Source: Heterocephalus glaber
Taxonomy: Eukaryota; Chordata; Mammalia; Rodentia; Bathyergidae
Length of the DNA: 64,000 bases
Direction of reading: 5' to 3'
Assembly: GCF_000247695.1 (NCBI RefSeq)
Contig: NW_004624781.1
Location: 12,280,638 to 12,344,637, forward strand
Part shown: piece after piece, positions 54,766-64,000 of the stretch
How the letters are laid out: each line of letters begins with the position of its first letter
Numbering within the stretch: position 1 is the first letter of the stretch
Notes under the pieces: generated by a model
Seen by the model: the letters and a program-made list of their open reading frames with translations, nothing else
Told to the model about the DNA's origin: nothing
Databases searched by the model: none
Program-made: the position numbers and the translations under genes

Positions 54766-57729
54766 CATAATCATATTAGTAAGAATTTGATGGCAAAATT
54801 GGAAGGTATACCAAAAGTCACCTCCTTAAAATCACTGACTTCTGCAACCAAATGTATGTTAGTCACCATATCTTGGGAGGTCAAACTGTATACCATACAT
54901 TTTGGTATCTCTGGCCTTTTACCAAGGACTAGTATAGAATATAGTAAAAGCTTAATTCATGTTTATTGGAGGAAGACTACAATGTCCCCAAGAAAGAGGG
55001 AAAGGGTTTAATTTAGTGGATAACAGCTAAGTTTTGGGAGCAAGAACCGGAAAGCAAATAGAAAGGAAATCAATGGGAATAATAAAAAGGCAGAGCAGAA
55101 CTAGGCCAAATTTGGGCGGGTTACGTGGTTTACCCAGGGGGCTGTGTTCCCCTTTCTAACTCAGAAGCCACCCCAGCACCTCAGGAGACATCGCAGATCC
55201 AGCTAGCATCAGAAGGGTGAGAGGACAGCCTTGAAGTGTTCAGTTACCTAGCGCGGGGGAGGGGAGGACTATAAATACTTAGGCGAGATAGAATTTCTGA
55301 CACATTGAGTGCCTGGGGCTTGCAGGTGGGCCTCTGAAATCCCCCTGCAGGGCTTGGCAACAGTGCGGCGCCTCTCTTTGCGCCTTTATTGATGCATCCA
55401 TTAGAAAGTGACATGATTTGCTTACTAAGTTTCTGTTTAATTTGCATCTTAATGTCCTATCATTAGGATATAAATATGGGCACAGGGAACTGAGTAATTT
55501 ACAAATTCCCTCTGAGGGTTTGGTAACTCAGGACCGTGAACATGGAAGGCTGCTGCTCAGAAGGCAGATCCCCACCCAAGGGTGCTTGGAAGGGGCCCAC
55601 CTGAGGCAGCGTTACCCCTGAAGGTCCATTAGCAGCTTGTGGTGATGGCAGGGGTTAGTGCTCACCAAGGCCAGTGCTCAGCAACTCCAGAAAGCCCCTA
55701 TTGAGTGGGTGGGTGGTGCCGATGGAAGTGTGTAGACCCTCCAGGTCCTTACCCAGTTTTGCTTTAGAACTACCCTTGTGTGATTTGAGACCTTACAAGT
55801 AGAATAATGGAAGGAATCCAAGACAGCCAAAGAGCCCCAAGTTGAAATCCTTCAGTGAATTATGTTACATCTCTGAATCTCAGCAAGCTCTGATCTGGGA
55901 AGTGAATACAACAACGACATGAAGAATGGTTGTGAGATTGTGAGATCTAAATGAGACAAGGGACTTACAGTGCTTAACATAATACCCAATCAGCTGGGCA
56001 GTGCCTCGTTTGGCTTCTGGGCTCCTCTTCTCCCAGTAGAAGCTAGGTGGGGACCAGGAGTGGGGTTCCTCACCACCCTAAATGCATTTTTCTCTGGTCT
56101 TCTTTCCAGAATAGAACTCAACAGCCCAGAATGGCTGCTTCTTATAAATGGGCAAACAGCCCCAGCTGACTCATGCCAGTTTGTTCAGGAAAGGTGGAGT
56201 TTGGTCTGGAATTTATCTCCAAAGTTCTTCAAGCCTTCCAGTTCTGTGCAGTGCGTTGCGATCATCTGTCCCTCTTGTCTGCCTTGTTTTCATTTATGCT
56301 TCCTATGGGGACACCAGATTTCTTTTGGGGACAACCACACCCTCCAACGATCAGTCAACCAGTGTGGTTTGCAGGAGCTCATGGTGTCCTCCTCTCTGGC
56401 CCAGGTGGAGTTCTGACCACTGTGTTTGCAGGAGAGGGCTCCAGTCAGTCTGACGACAGGGAGGCTTGGAAGTCTGGTGGCCCCATTAGGAACAAAAGAG
56501 CTCTCTTTTGGCTGGAGCTGCTGAGCCAGAGGATGTAGGCCCAGGACTTCCATGGTTATCTTACTCACTTGAGAGAGAAGCCAACAACAAGAAAAAACAG
56601 AGCAGAGCAAGGAAGGAATGCAGATTTCTATGTAGAGCTTGAGAATCTGGATTGGACTGTGCCTAAAGTTAGAGCTGCTGGACACAGAGACTGTAAATTC
56701 CCTCTTTTCTCAAACTAATTTGACTTGGACACGCCTGATGGACTCACTAGAACCTAAAAGCCATTCCAGGGACCTAATCTTTCCCTACTTTAAGAGCAGG
56801 GAGGTAGCTAAACACTTTCTGGATCTTATTTCTAAGGTGACTATGGTTACATTACTTTAGTTTTCTAAAAGAATTTAACTTGTTTGTTGTTAGTATTTTG
56901 ATTTTCCACCCTGTTTGATAGCACAAGGCTGCATCGTGAACTGAAATTTGTGGAGTACAGTTTTCTTTCACATGACATCTATGATCGAGTTTCATATTTT
57001 TGGATGTAGGTAATCAAAGTTTCCCACTTAAGAGACTAAGGTGATGTATGTGTTTATCTTTGGAAAGTATGTGGAGAATTTTGCAATGGCAAGTATTCCA
57101 AGTATTTTTCATCTTGATCCCTCATGCAAGATTTATGTTCCCATTCACAGATGATGACAGAGCTAATAAATTAGACTTGCAGACAACCTTTCAATAAAGG
57201 AACTATTTTTCTACAGTTAACAGTCCTTTTTAGATATTAATAAGCTTACTTAGTGTTAATCATCTTGTCACAGGCAGTCCTGTCCCCTGAAGAATATTAG
57301 GCCTAGGGAAAACTAACCATATTAAAAAATGTTTTCTACCACAGGTTTAAATTCTTTAAGTGAAACATTCATGAAGTCAACAGACTCCACGGCACTAGTT
57401 GCTTGGCAAGGTGGTACAGAAATAAGAACTAAGGATGCTGGAACTCTACAAATCCTTCTCAATAACCATGGGAAAAATTACATCTGTCTTGTGACCTTTA
57501 ATTTTTTTTTTTTTTGCAAAACATTAAAATCTATCTTTGTGTCAGTTACAGATGCATGAAGAAATAAAATACTAAAATTAATATTTTAGCACACTATAAT
57601 TTAAAACACTAGAAACTTTGAGAATTAAAGTGCTTTGTTTATTTGTAAAGAAAACTTCTCAAAAAAGTTTGAACAGTGCTCATTTTCTCTTCACTATATA
57701 ACTTACAATATAGAGCTGACATCTTTTCT
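54766..57729. other. Long unassigned non-coding stretch
   Basis: About 3 kb with no exon, RNA gene or confident transposon. Overlapping frames at 55970-56685 (up to 148 codons on the plus and 131 on the minus strand) share no known motif. 55230-55480 is repeat-free with AT-rich homeodomain-like cores and could be regulatory. Confidence 0.45.
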
Positions 57730-57741
57730 CTACTTTGGTGA

Positions 57742-57824
57742 TTTTTTTTTTGGTATCGGGGATCAAACTCGGGTCTTTGCGCTTGCGCAGCAGGAGGCAA
57801 AACCACTGAGCTAAATCCCCGGCC
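57742..57824 (-). mobile_element. ID SINE, antisense
   Basis: TTTTTTTTGGTATCGGGGAT and GAGCTAAATCCCCGGCC mark the two reversed ends. An exact 12-bp TSD CTACTTTGGTGA is seen at 57730-57741 and 57825-57836. Confidence 0.95.
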
Positions 57825-57836
57825 CTACTTTGGTGA

Positions 57837-58489
57837 AGTTTTATAGAGATTTCCCCCACCCGAGTGGGAACAAAAATCCCTGGACACTCAAGTCCCTTAT
57901 ATAAAATTTGCAATAACTGATGTACATCCTCACATATACTTTAAATCATCTCTAAACTATGTATTGTATATTAAATTATAGTATATCTAAATTATTCATC
58001 ATAGCCTATTAATACAATGTGAATGCTATGTAAATAGTCGTATGCTATGCCTTAAGGAATACTGAAGTGGAAAAATACTGTTCAGTACACATACAATTTT
58101 TTCCCACATATTTTCAATTCGCAATTGATTGAATCTGCATTTCCAAGTCCACAGATAAGAAGGGCCCACAGCACTTTCTAAGTTTGGATCTCCTTGTAGC
58201 ACTTTGCCCTTTGCACTTTTAATGGTGTGAAATAATTCCTAAAGCCCTTTTACTGTGAATACTTGGCTGGCACCACTTCCCCCAGGATGTCTTAAATGAA
58301 GTAGGTGGGGTATCTGTTGGGATCCTGCCTACAAATCAAGTCACATAATTCTGTCAGCATCGTATAGATCTACTTAAGCTCCAAAGAGAGTTATTTAGAA
58401 ACTCAGACCCAGAAGCCAAAACAGTGTTAAAAATTGTAACATTTCATACATCTTCACTGTGTCTTCTCTAGGTTGAGTTCTCATTTTGT
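57837..58489. other. Unassigned AT-rich stretch
   Basis: No recognised gene or repeat. Confidence 0.4.
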
Positions 58490-58600
58490 TTTCATGGTTA
58501 TTCTGTGACTTAGTCTTCAGAGAAATAATGGTCCCCATTTTAGAAATAAAGTTACTGAAATTCAAAAGAGTGAACTTGTGACAGTGAGTCCCAGGATGCT
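58490..58600 (-). mobile_element. Possible MIR remnant, antisense
   Basis: TCCCCATTTTAGAAATAAAG, TTACTGAAATTCAAAAGAGT and GAACTTGTGACAGTGAG resemble the antisense MIR core. Confidence 0.5.
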
Positions 58601-59279
58601 CACAACCCCATCTTCTCTTCCTGGCTCAAATCTACCCTGCCTTTTCTGGCCATCACACGTGGGTGGACCAACGGAATGTGACAAAGGTGGGTGTCACTTG
58701 GGGCTGGGGCAGTTAGGAGAAGAGGCCTCTTCTCTGGTGGTACCCTCCTTTCCTTCTCCAGTGACCTTAAAGCCTGCTCATGAGGATGGCAGAGGCACAG
58801 TGGAAGGAACCTGGGTCCCCAAGTCACCATTTGGAGATCCACCCAGCCTACTTGGAACTGCAAAACAAGTGACAAATACTTGCCACTGAGATTGTAGGTC
58901 TTTTTATTATAGCAGCTAATGCAGGAGTAACCAAGAAAAACCTGCTCAAAATCATACAGCTAGTCAGTGACAACGGCAGATCAGGAAAACAAGTCTCTTC
59001 TTTGTAATAAAGACTTAACTAGACAAGTCTGGATTTAGGGAGTTGGACAGATCTGACAAAGAGGTGGTTGTAGATTGCAGAGCAAAATAAATGTAAGACT
59101 TGCTTTTCTAAACCTGTCCACCCTAAGCTCTTCCTCCTCACCATTCTTGGTGAATGCATCTTTTCTATTTGATTCACATCAAATATATCAAGACAGCTTA
59201 ATCATGACTATTGTAAATTAGCAAAAGTTACACCACTTGGGTCTGTTAGACTTTCTCTATCCATAGGAAGAAAATGAAT

Positions 59280-59280
<1 letters not shown>
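58601..59280. other. Unassigned stretch, one further MIR-like patch
   Basis: A 103-codon frame at 58578-58889 is unrecognised. ACCTGCTCAAAATCATACAG and CTAGTCAGTGACAACGGCAG (58939-58980) resemble the antisense MIR core. Confidence 0.4.
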
Positions 59281-59314
<34 letters not shown>

Positions 59315-59363
59315 GTTTCTTCCTTCCTTCCTTCCTTCCTTCCTTCCTTCCTTCCTTCCTTCC
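59281..59363. repeat. (TTTC)n followed by (TTCC)n microsatellite
   Basis: TTTC units at 59281-59314, a short break, then TTCC units at 59318-59363. They explain the Lys/Glu/Gly/Arg repeats in the minus frame. Confidence 0.97.
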
Positions 59364-59435
59364 TCTCTCTCTTTTTTACCAGAGGATGTGATATGAAGGG
59401 ATTGAGGCCAACATTTAATAGTTAGGGAACTTTTT

Positions 59436-59872
59436 TTAAAAATAACTTTATTATCAAACACACACACATACAAAAACTTAAAACCATTCAAAGAAGAACA
59501 GTGCAAAGGGAAAATAACTACAATAATATTCAAATACAGTGGAACTCAACCAAAACAAAACTGAAAAGCACTTAAACATTTTTCCATATAACTTAAAAAA
59601 GCATCTCAAGCACCAACAAGATGCCAGAGGATGTGATTTGTTTCAGAAAGATCCCCAAAACCAACACTGAACAAATAGTGATCTGGAAAAAAACTCCAGT
59701 TAGCTAGCAGACTCCACATAAGCCAAGCTTCTCCCTAATTTAAATTTCGATACAGTCATATGACACGCGATGGAAACACAATCTGAGAAATATGTTATTA
59801 GGCCATTTCATCCGTGTGTATCCTGAAGTACACTCTCAGTTTCTCACACTGGAAAAACCATTCGGTATTTAC
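59436..59872 (-). mobile_element. L1 3' UTR, antisense, severely 5'-truncated, with TSD
   Basis: Aligns throughout with the 3' UTR of the L1 at 49129-50156, sharing for example AACTTTATTATCAAACACA, AACTCAACCAAAACAAAACT and CAACAAGA(T/C)(G/A)CCAGAGGATG. Exact 12-bp TSDs AGGGAACTTTTT lie at 59424-59435 and 59873-59884. It stops right at the junction of ORF2 and 3' UTR, so only the UTR was inserted. Confidence 0.95.
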
Positions 59873-60179
59873 AGGGAACTTTTTATTATACTCAGCCAGA
59901 AGTGATTTTCAAGCTTACACCATGAGGGTGCTTTAGACAGCTCTCATATGTAGATTGTGCATGTCCTATGGGGATGACGCACTGCTATATTATTTTGAAC
60001 AAGAGGAGATGGGAAGGGGAAATTCTATTCCAGAAAGGAAGCAGAAAACATATGTGGTGGACACATCAGTCAAAAAGGTGGAAACTCTCACTAAAAATTA
60101 TGAGTTTTAACTGTTTCCCATTTTTACCAATATCTCAAGTTTTAACCTTTGCTATTCCTATGGTTTTCACTACAGTTTT

Positions 60180-60259
60180 TTTTTTGTACCAGGGATCGAA
60201 CTTGGGACCCTGTGCTTGAGAGGCAGGCAGTGGCACCTCTGAGCTAAATCCCCAGCCCA
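60180..60259 (-). mobile_element. ID SINE, antisense
   Basis: TTTGTACCAGGGATCGAACT and GAGCTAAATCCCCAGCC mark the reversed ends. TSDs CACTACAGTTTT (60168-60179) and CACTGCAGTTTT (60260-60271) differ at one base. Confidence 0.94.
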
Positions 60260-60438
60260 CACTGCAGTTTTAATATGCATTTCTAATTACTCATATTCAT
60301 TGGCTAGCCTCATATCCCCTTCTCTAAAGTGCAGTTAAAATCTTTTCCTACTTCTCTGTTGAATTATTCTTCTCTTACTGACTTGGAATTGCTTCTCACT
60401 TTCCTTACATTGACTTCCAATGAGCAGTTCTGAATTTT

Positions 60439-61168
60439 TTTTCCCCCATTAAGTTTATTGGTACATTTTAGGTATAAAATACAGTTACATTCATCATTGG
60501 GATCCTGTACCTTTACATGAGTATCTTGGTTCTTTTTTTTTCCCCCTTCCCCTGCCCTCCCTTCACCCCTTCCATGCTTCCCTATTTGCAAAGACTTTGT
60601 TTCCATGTTTTTCCTTTTCTCATATTTTTTCTTTTCCCTTTTCTCCTTTCCCCTACCCCTCCCACTTCCCCTGCACCTTTAGACCTTTTCTTCCTGTTAC
60701 ACAATACCAATTATACATTTTTTAAATTACAATATCATGATCTAGGAGACATTACCACAGATTTTACAGAATTTAAAAGGATATAGAAAGCATATTACAA
60801 AAATCTTTTTTGAAATAAATAGGACAACTTCTAAGAAGTACCTTGGAAGACAAATTAATGAAACTAACTCTGGAGGAAATATGAAATTTGAGTAGCACCT
60901 ATTAAAGAAAGTATATTCCTAGCTTGTAAACCTACCTATATGACAACAGCAGGCTCATATACATTTTAACCGATGAATTATATCAAACAATTAAAGCAGA
61001 AAAAAGAAGGAACACTTCTTCCCTCATTTTAGAAAATCAACATTTTGCTAATCCTAAAATTGGATAAAGATAATAGAAGAAAAAAGTATGAACATAGATA
61101 GAAATTTGTTTAACAAAGCAAACTATTAGAAGTCAGATCTGGCAGGATGTAGAAAGTGGTTTTGTTAT
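60439..61168 (-). mobile_element. L1 insertion with 5' inversion (twin priming), exact 19-bp TSD
   Basis: The left part (60439 to about 60740) is antisense L1 3' UTR with a G-rich tract (C-rich on this strand at 60542-60570 and 60640-60680), AATAAAC and a poly(A) seen as T8. The right part (about 60744-61168) is sense L1 ORF2: GGAGACATTACCACAG, GAAACTAACTCTGGAGGAAA, TATCAAACAATTAAAGCAGA and GGAACACTTCTTCCCTCATT. The parts face each other. ATGAGCAGTTCTGAATTTT flanks the whole at 60420-60438 and 61169-61187 without mismatch. All frames are broken. Confidence 0.92.
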
Positions 61169-61329
61169 ATGAGCAGTTCTGAATTTTAAGAGATTCAAAT
61201 ATATAAATATTTTCCACCATGGGCTGAATGGTTTTAGGGTTTTGTATATGAAATTTTTCTTTTTTCTGATATTGTGAAAAATAGTCTCCTTTGTTGCTTT
61301 CTGACGTTTCCTCTGTAGATAAACTTTAG

Positions 61330-62150
61330 CTAGGTACTGAGGGTTTTTTTAATATTTATGGAGCCATTCAAGATTTTTTAAAGGTGGTTTTAGTTGTTTG
61401 GTAAGTTATTTTTCTAGAACTTTGTCCATTTTGAACAAGTTTGAAATTATTGGTATATATGTATCTAATTATTGTGTTTGCTTATTATGTTTTAAATTTC
61501 TTCTGCCACTGTGTTTCGGTCATCATTTTCGATAAGTATTAGATTTATTTATGCCATCTATCTTTTTGAGGGGTTAATATTGCTAAAGGTTTACTTTCAA
61601 AGAAGCAAACCCCGGCATTTTTTTGATTCTATTAGATACTTGCTTTCTAATTCATTACCTTTTGTTAGCATCATTTTTTATTAAGTTGGTGTTTATTCTG
61701 CTCCATTGTCCAACGTCTTGAAAAATATTGATAATATTTAACCTCCTCTAATCATTTAATGCCATGAATTTTTGTCCTGAAAGTACTTTAGCTGTATTAC
61801 AAGTTTTGGTATGGGTTGGTTGTTTTGTTTGTTTTTTTGTTTTGTTTTGTTTTTGGTACTGGGGATCAAACTCGGGACCTTGAGCTTGCGAGGCAGGCGC
61901 CAGAACCACTGAGCTAAATCCCCAGCCCTGGATTGCTTTCATTATTTGACTTTAAATATTTTCTAACTGATTTCTTATTTCACCCACGAGAATTCAGATG
62001 TATGTTTCTTAATATCCAAAAGATTAGGTCTTTCTTATTAACTTTTTGTTATTTTTAACCTTATTGCATTTTGGCCACAGAATGTGAATTTGTAGACATA
62101 TTTGCTCTGTCATCATGTGTGGGTTCAATTCTGTAAGTTCTGTGTGTGTT
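61330..62150 (-). mobile_element. Ancient L1M remnant, antisense (ORF2 reverse-transcriptase side)
   Basis: AGAACTTTGTCCATTTTGAA, TTTTTGAGGGGTTAATATTG, CATTTAATGCCATGAATTTT, TTTAGCTGTATTACAAGTTT and GCATTTTGGCCACAGAATGT match the reversed order of ORF2 in ancient mammalian L1 elements. An ID SINE interrupts it at 61846-61929. Confidence 0.75.
61846..61929 (-). mobile_element. ID SINE, antisense
   Basis: GTTTTTGGTACTGGGGATCA and GAGCTAAATCCCCAGCCCTG mark the reversed ends. The A-rich tail appears as TTTTG repeats from about 61820. A TSD was not certain. Confidence 0.92.
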
Positions 62151-62224
62151 TAGCAGGTAGAGCACACAGCATGTTCTTTCATAGATGCTCTATCCTCATG
62201 CCAAGAACACATGACCATGTCACA

Positions 62225-62710
62225 ATACACGCCAAAAGGATTTTGTAGCTGTGCTTAAGATTGCAGACCTTCCTTGAAAGAGACAGAGTATCTCACATTA
62301 TCCAGGTGGGCCCAGTCTACATACATGAGCCCTTAAAAATGATGAAATGTCTCCTATTAATCAGAAATGTGACAGAAGATAGGAGAGGTGAGGCAGAAGA
62401 AGTATGTGGACTGCCTTTGCTGGCTGAGGTGCCCCTGAACCAAGGAATGTGGAGTGGCTCCTAGGAGCTGAGAACAACCACAGGCTGACAGTCAGACAGG
62501 CACGGGGATGTGGGTCCTATAACTGCAGGCACTGAATTCTGCCAAGAACCTGTAAGAGCCTGGAAGCGGATGCTTTGCCAGAGTTTTCTTCAGTAAGGAA
62601 AGAGGTCTTGGCATCTTGGTTTTGGCTGGTAAGAACTGTATGAACTTCTAATCTATAAAACTGTTGGGTAGTAAATTTGTGGGGGTTTTTAAGCTTTTAG
62701 ATTTGTAATA
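62225..62710 (+). mobile_element. MLT1-like MaLR LTR remnant, sense
   Basis: ATTATCCAGGTGGGCCCAGT, GAGGTGAGGCAGAAGAAGTA, CCTTTGCTGGCTGAGGTGCC, CCAAGGAATGTGGAGTGGCT, CCTAGGAGCTGAGAACAACC and GGGTAGTAAATTTGTGGGGG follow the familiar order of old mammalian MaLR LTRs. No coding sequence. Confidence 0.65.
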
Positions 62711-62944
62711 ATTTCTATGACAGATAATAGAAAACAAACTCCAAAAGTATATGTTTTCCAATTATTGAGTATAGTACCTTATATTTATCCATTAAGTAAA
62801 GTTTGTTGACGGTGTTTAGAAGACGATTGTACCCTTACTGTCTTAGAATAACTGAGAAATGAAAAGGTGAACTTTTTTTGTTTGTTTTTCTTTGTAGTTC
62901 TACCAACTCATGCTTTATATGGCTTGAAGCCATATTGCTAGTAA

Positions 62945-64000
62945 GTATATAGTCATTCAGAATGTTATAGCTATTCATAACTGTCATATTTTAATCTACT
63001 TTAAATACAAGTTAACATTTTTTACCCTTCTCAAAAACAAAAACTGAATCTTACAATATTTTAATTTTGATTGTCCTCATTTTAACTTATTCCATGTTAT
63101 TTCTATACATGATATCTTATTTTGATCAGTCCCACAACTTAGACAATTTTTACTACATTAAATATATTTTCATTTTGTTTTATCTACATATTTATTGATT
63201 TCTATCCTTGCCTTATTCCTTCAATATTAAACTTCCATTTGGAATCATTTTGCTTCCACCAGAAGGATGGCAATTTGAACTTCCTTTCCTGAAGATCTTT
63301 TGATGGAAAATATTATTGTTGCTAGTATGAAAGTATCTCTACTCCATCCCTGGAAGATAATTTTATTGTGTATACAATTCTAGTAACTTTGGCTTTTCCC
63401 TCCCAGACAATTAAATCATTTTATTGCCTTAGGTATTCTAATATGGTCATTGAAAAAAATCAGCTGTCAATTCTTTATAGGAGTTTTCTATAGCTGGTTT
63501 TAATATTATTGCCCCTTTGCCAATGTTTTGCAATTTTTTATTGTCATATACGAATTTCTCCTTGCTCCAAATTCATTAGACTCTGGGAATATGAAGGTTG
63601 GTGTCTTGTGTCAGTTCTGGAAAATTCTCAGCTATTCCTCTAAAATCCCTCACATCCTTTCTTTCACTTCTTTTTCTGTAATCCTTATTAGACATAAATA
63701 AGATGTTTTCACCCCATATCTCATGTCACTTGCTTTTTAAAAATATTTTCAGTCTTTTTCAATTACTTTGATCTTTTGTAATAAATTGTGAATAATTCCT
63801 TCAATTCTGTCATTCCACTAGTTCTTTCTTTTGCTGTATCTAATTTATTTATTGAGTTTTTATTTAAACTATTTTGATATTTTATTTCTAGAATTTCATT
63901 TGGTTCTATTCAAATCTACCTGTACCCAGATTCCATGTGCCTTATTCACTTTAAACATTAAAATGTAATTATTTTATTTGCTTATTGATGTAAAAAGAAA
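62945..64000 (-). mobile_element. Ancient L1M remnant, antisense (5' side), running off the window
   Basis: AATTTTATTGTGTATACAAT, TTTTATTGCCTTAGGTATTC, AAAAAATCAGCTGTCAATTC, TTTATTGAGTTTTTATTTAA and TTTCTAGAATTTCATTTGGT resemble the reversed upstream part of ancient L1M elements. AT-rich, no frame retained; boundaries are soft. Confidence 0.55.

Larger units (their letters stand above)
60085..61400 (-). mobile_element. Ancient L1M remnant, antisense (ORF2 3' region), split by younger insertions
   Basis: TAATATGCATTTCTAATTAC at 60272, ACTTCTCTGTTGAATTATTC at 60350 and TAAATATTTTCCACCATGGG at 61204 follow the reversed C-terminal ORF2 order of ancient L1. An ID SINE at 60180-60259 and the twin-primed L1 at 60439-61168 lie inside. 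Confidence 0.55.

Noticed and set aside
55970..56685. Cluster of overlapping frames (121-148 codons) as an unknown gene
   Set aside because: Frames lie on both strands and in several phases without shared motifs, typical of chance in moderately GC-rich DNA.
1..64000. CRISPR arrays, operons, phage or plasmid modules, tRNA/rRNA genes
   Set aside because: The window is vertebrate repeat-rich DNA. The only tRNA-like sequences are SINE-derived and lack a complete cloverleaf, and no regularly spaced direct repeats resembling CRISPR occur.

Overview
The window is mammalian nuclear DNA, almost certainly from a rodent outside the mouse/rat group. It carries tRNA-derived ID SINEs in several states of decay, older B1-ID composite (B1-dID) SINEs of the type known from squirrel-, dormouse- and beaver-related rodents, ERVL-MaLR-like LTRs, rodent-style L1 elements, and the usual mammalian background of MIR, ancient L1M, hAT and mariner relics. 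I cannot settle the species from sequence alone.

I recognise no protein-coding exon, no functional RNA gene, no CRISPR array and no prokaryotic feature. The longest open frames are about 130-165 codons, lie in repeats, low-complexity tracts or unrecognised DNA, and resemble no family I know except L1 ORF1 and ORF2 pieces. The window reads as intergenic or deep intronic DNA.

Layout. 0-10 kb: scattered ID, B1-dID and MIR copies, an unexplained foldback near 3.2 kb, and a MaLR-like LTR with internal region at 7.3-9 kb. 10-31 kb: mostly unique-looking DNA with a solo LTR (10.0 kb), an inverted pair of older LTR pieces (13.8-14.5 kb), a tiny ID stub (16.2 kb), several SINEs and GT tracts. 31-46 kb: a nest of insertions, including four copies of one solo-LTR family, two L1 3' ends that each host an LTR, a hAT-type MITE inside an LTR, a second ID stub and an inverted-arm mariner relic. 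46-50 kb: a MIR split by an L1 that has a 5' UTR and half of ORF1 but no 3' half and no poly(A), followed by an antisense 5'-truncated L1. 50-59 kb: mostly unique-looking DNA with SINEs and MIRs. 59-64 kb: two more L1 insertions, one with a 5' inversion, largely inside an ancient antisense L1M, plus an MLT1-like LTR.

The most informative content is the insertion record. Many elements keep recognisable target-site duplications (TSDs): 5 bp for LTRs, 8 bp for the hAT element, 9-19 bp for L1 and SINE copies. Those fix both element ends and order the events. The best candidates for something unusual are the L1 that ends inside ORF1 yet is flanked by an exact 18-bp TSD, two ID insertions of about 30 bp, and the L1 with an inverted 5' part.
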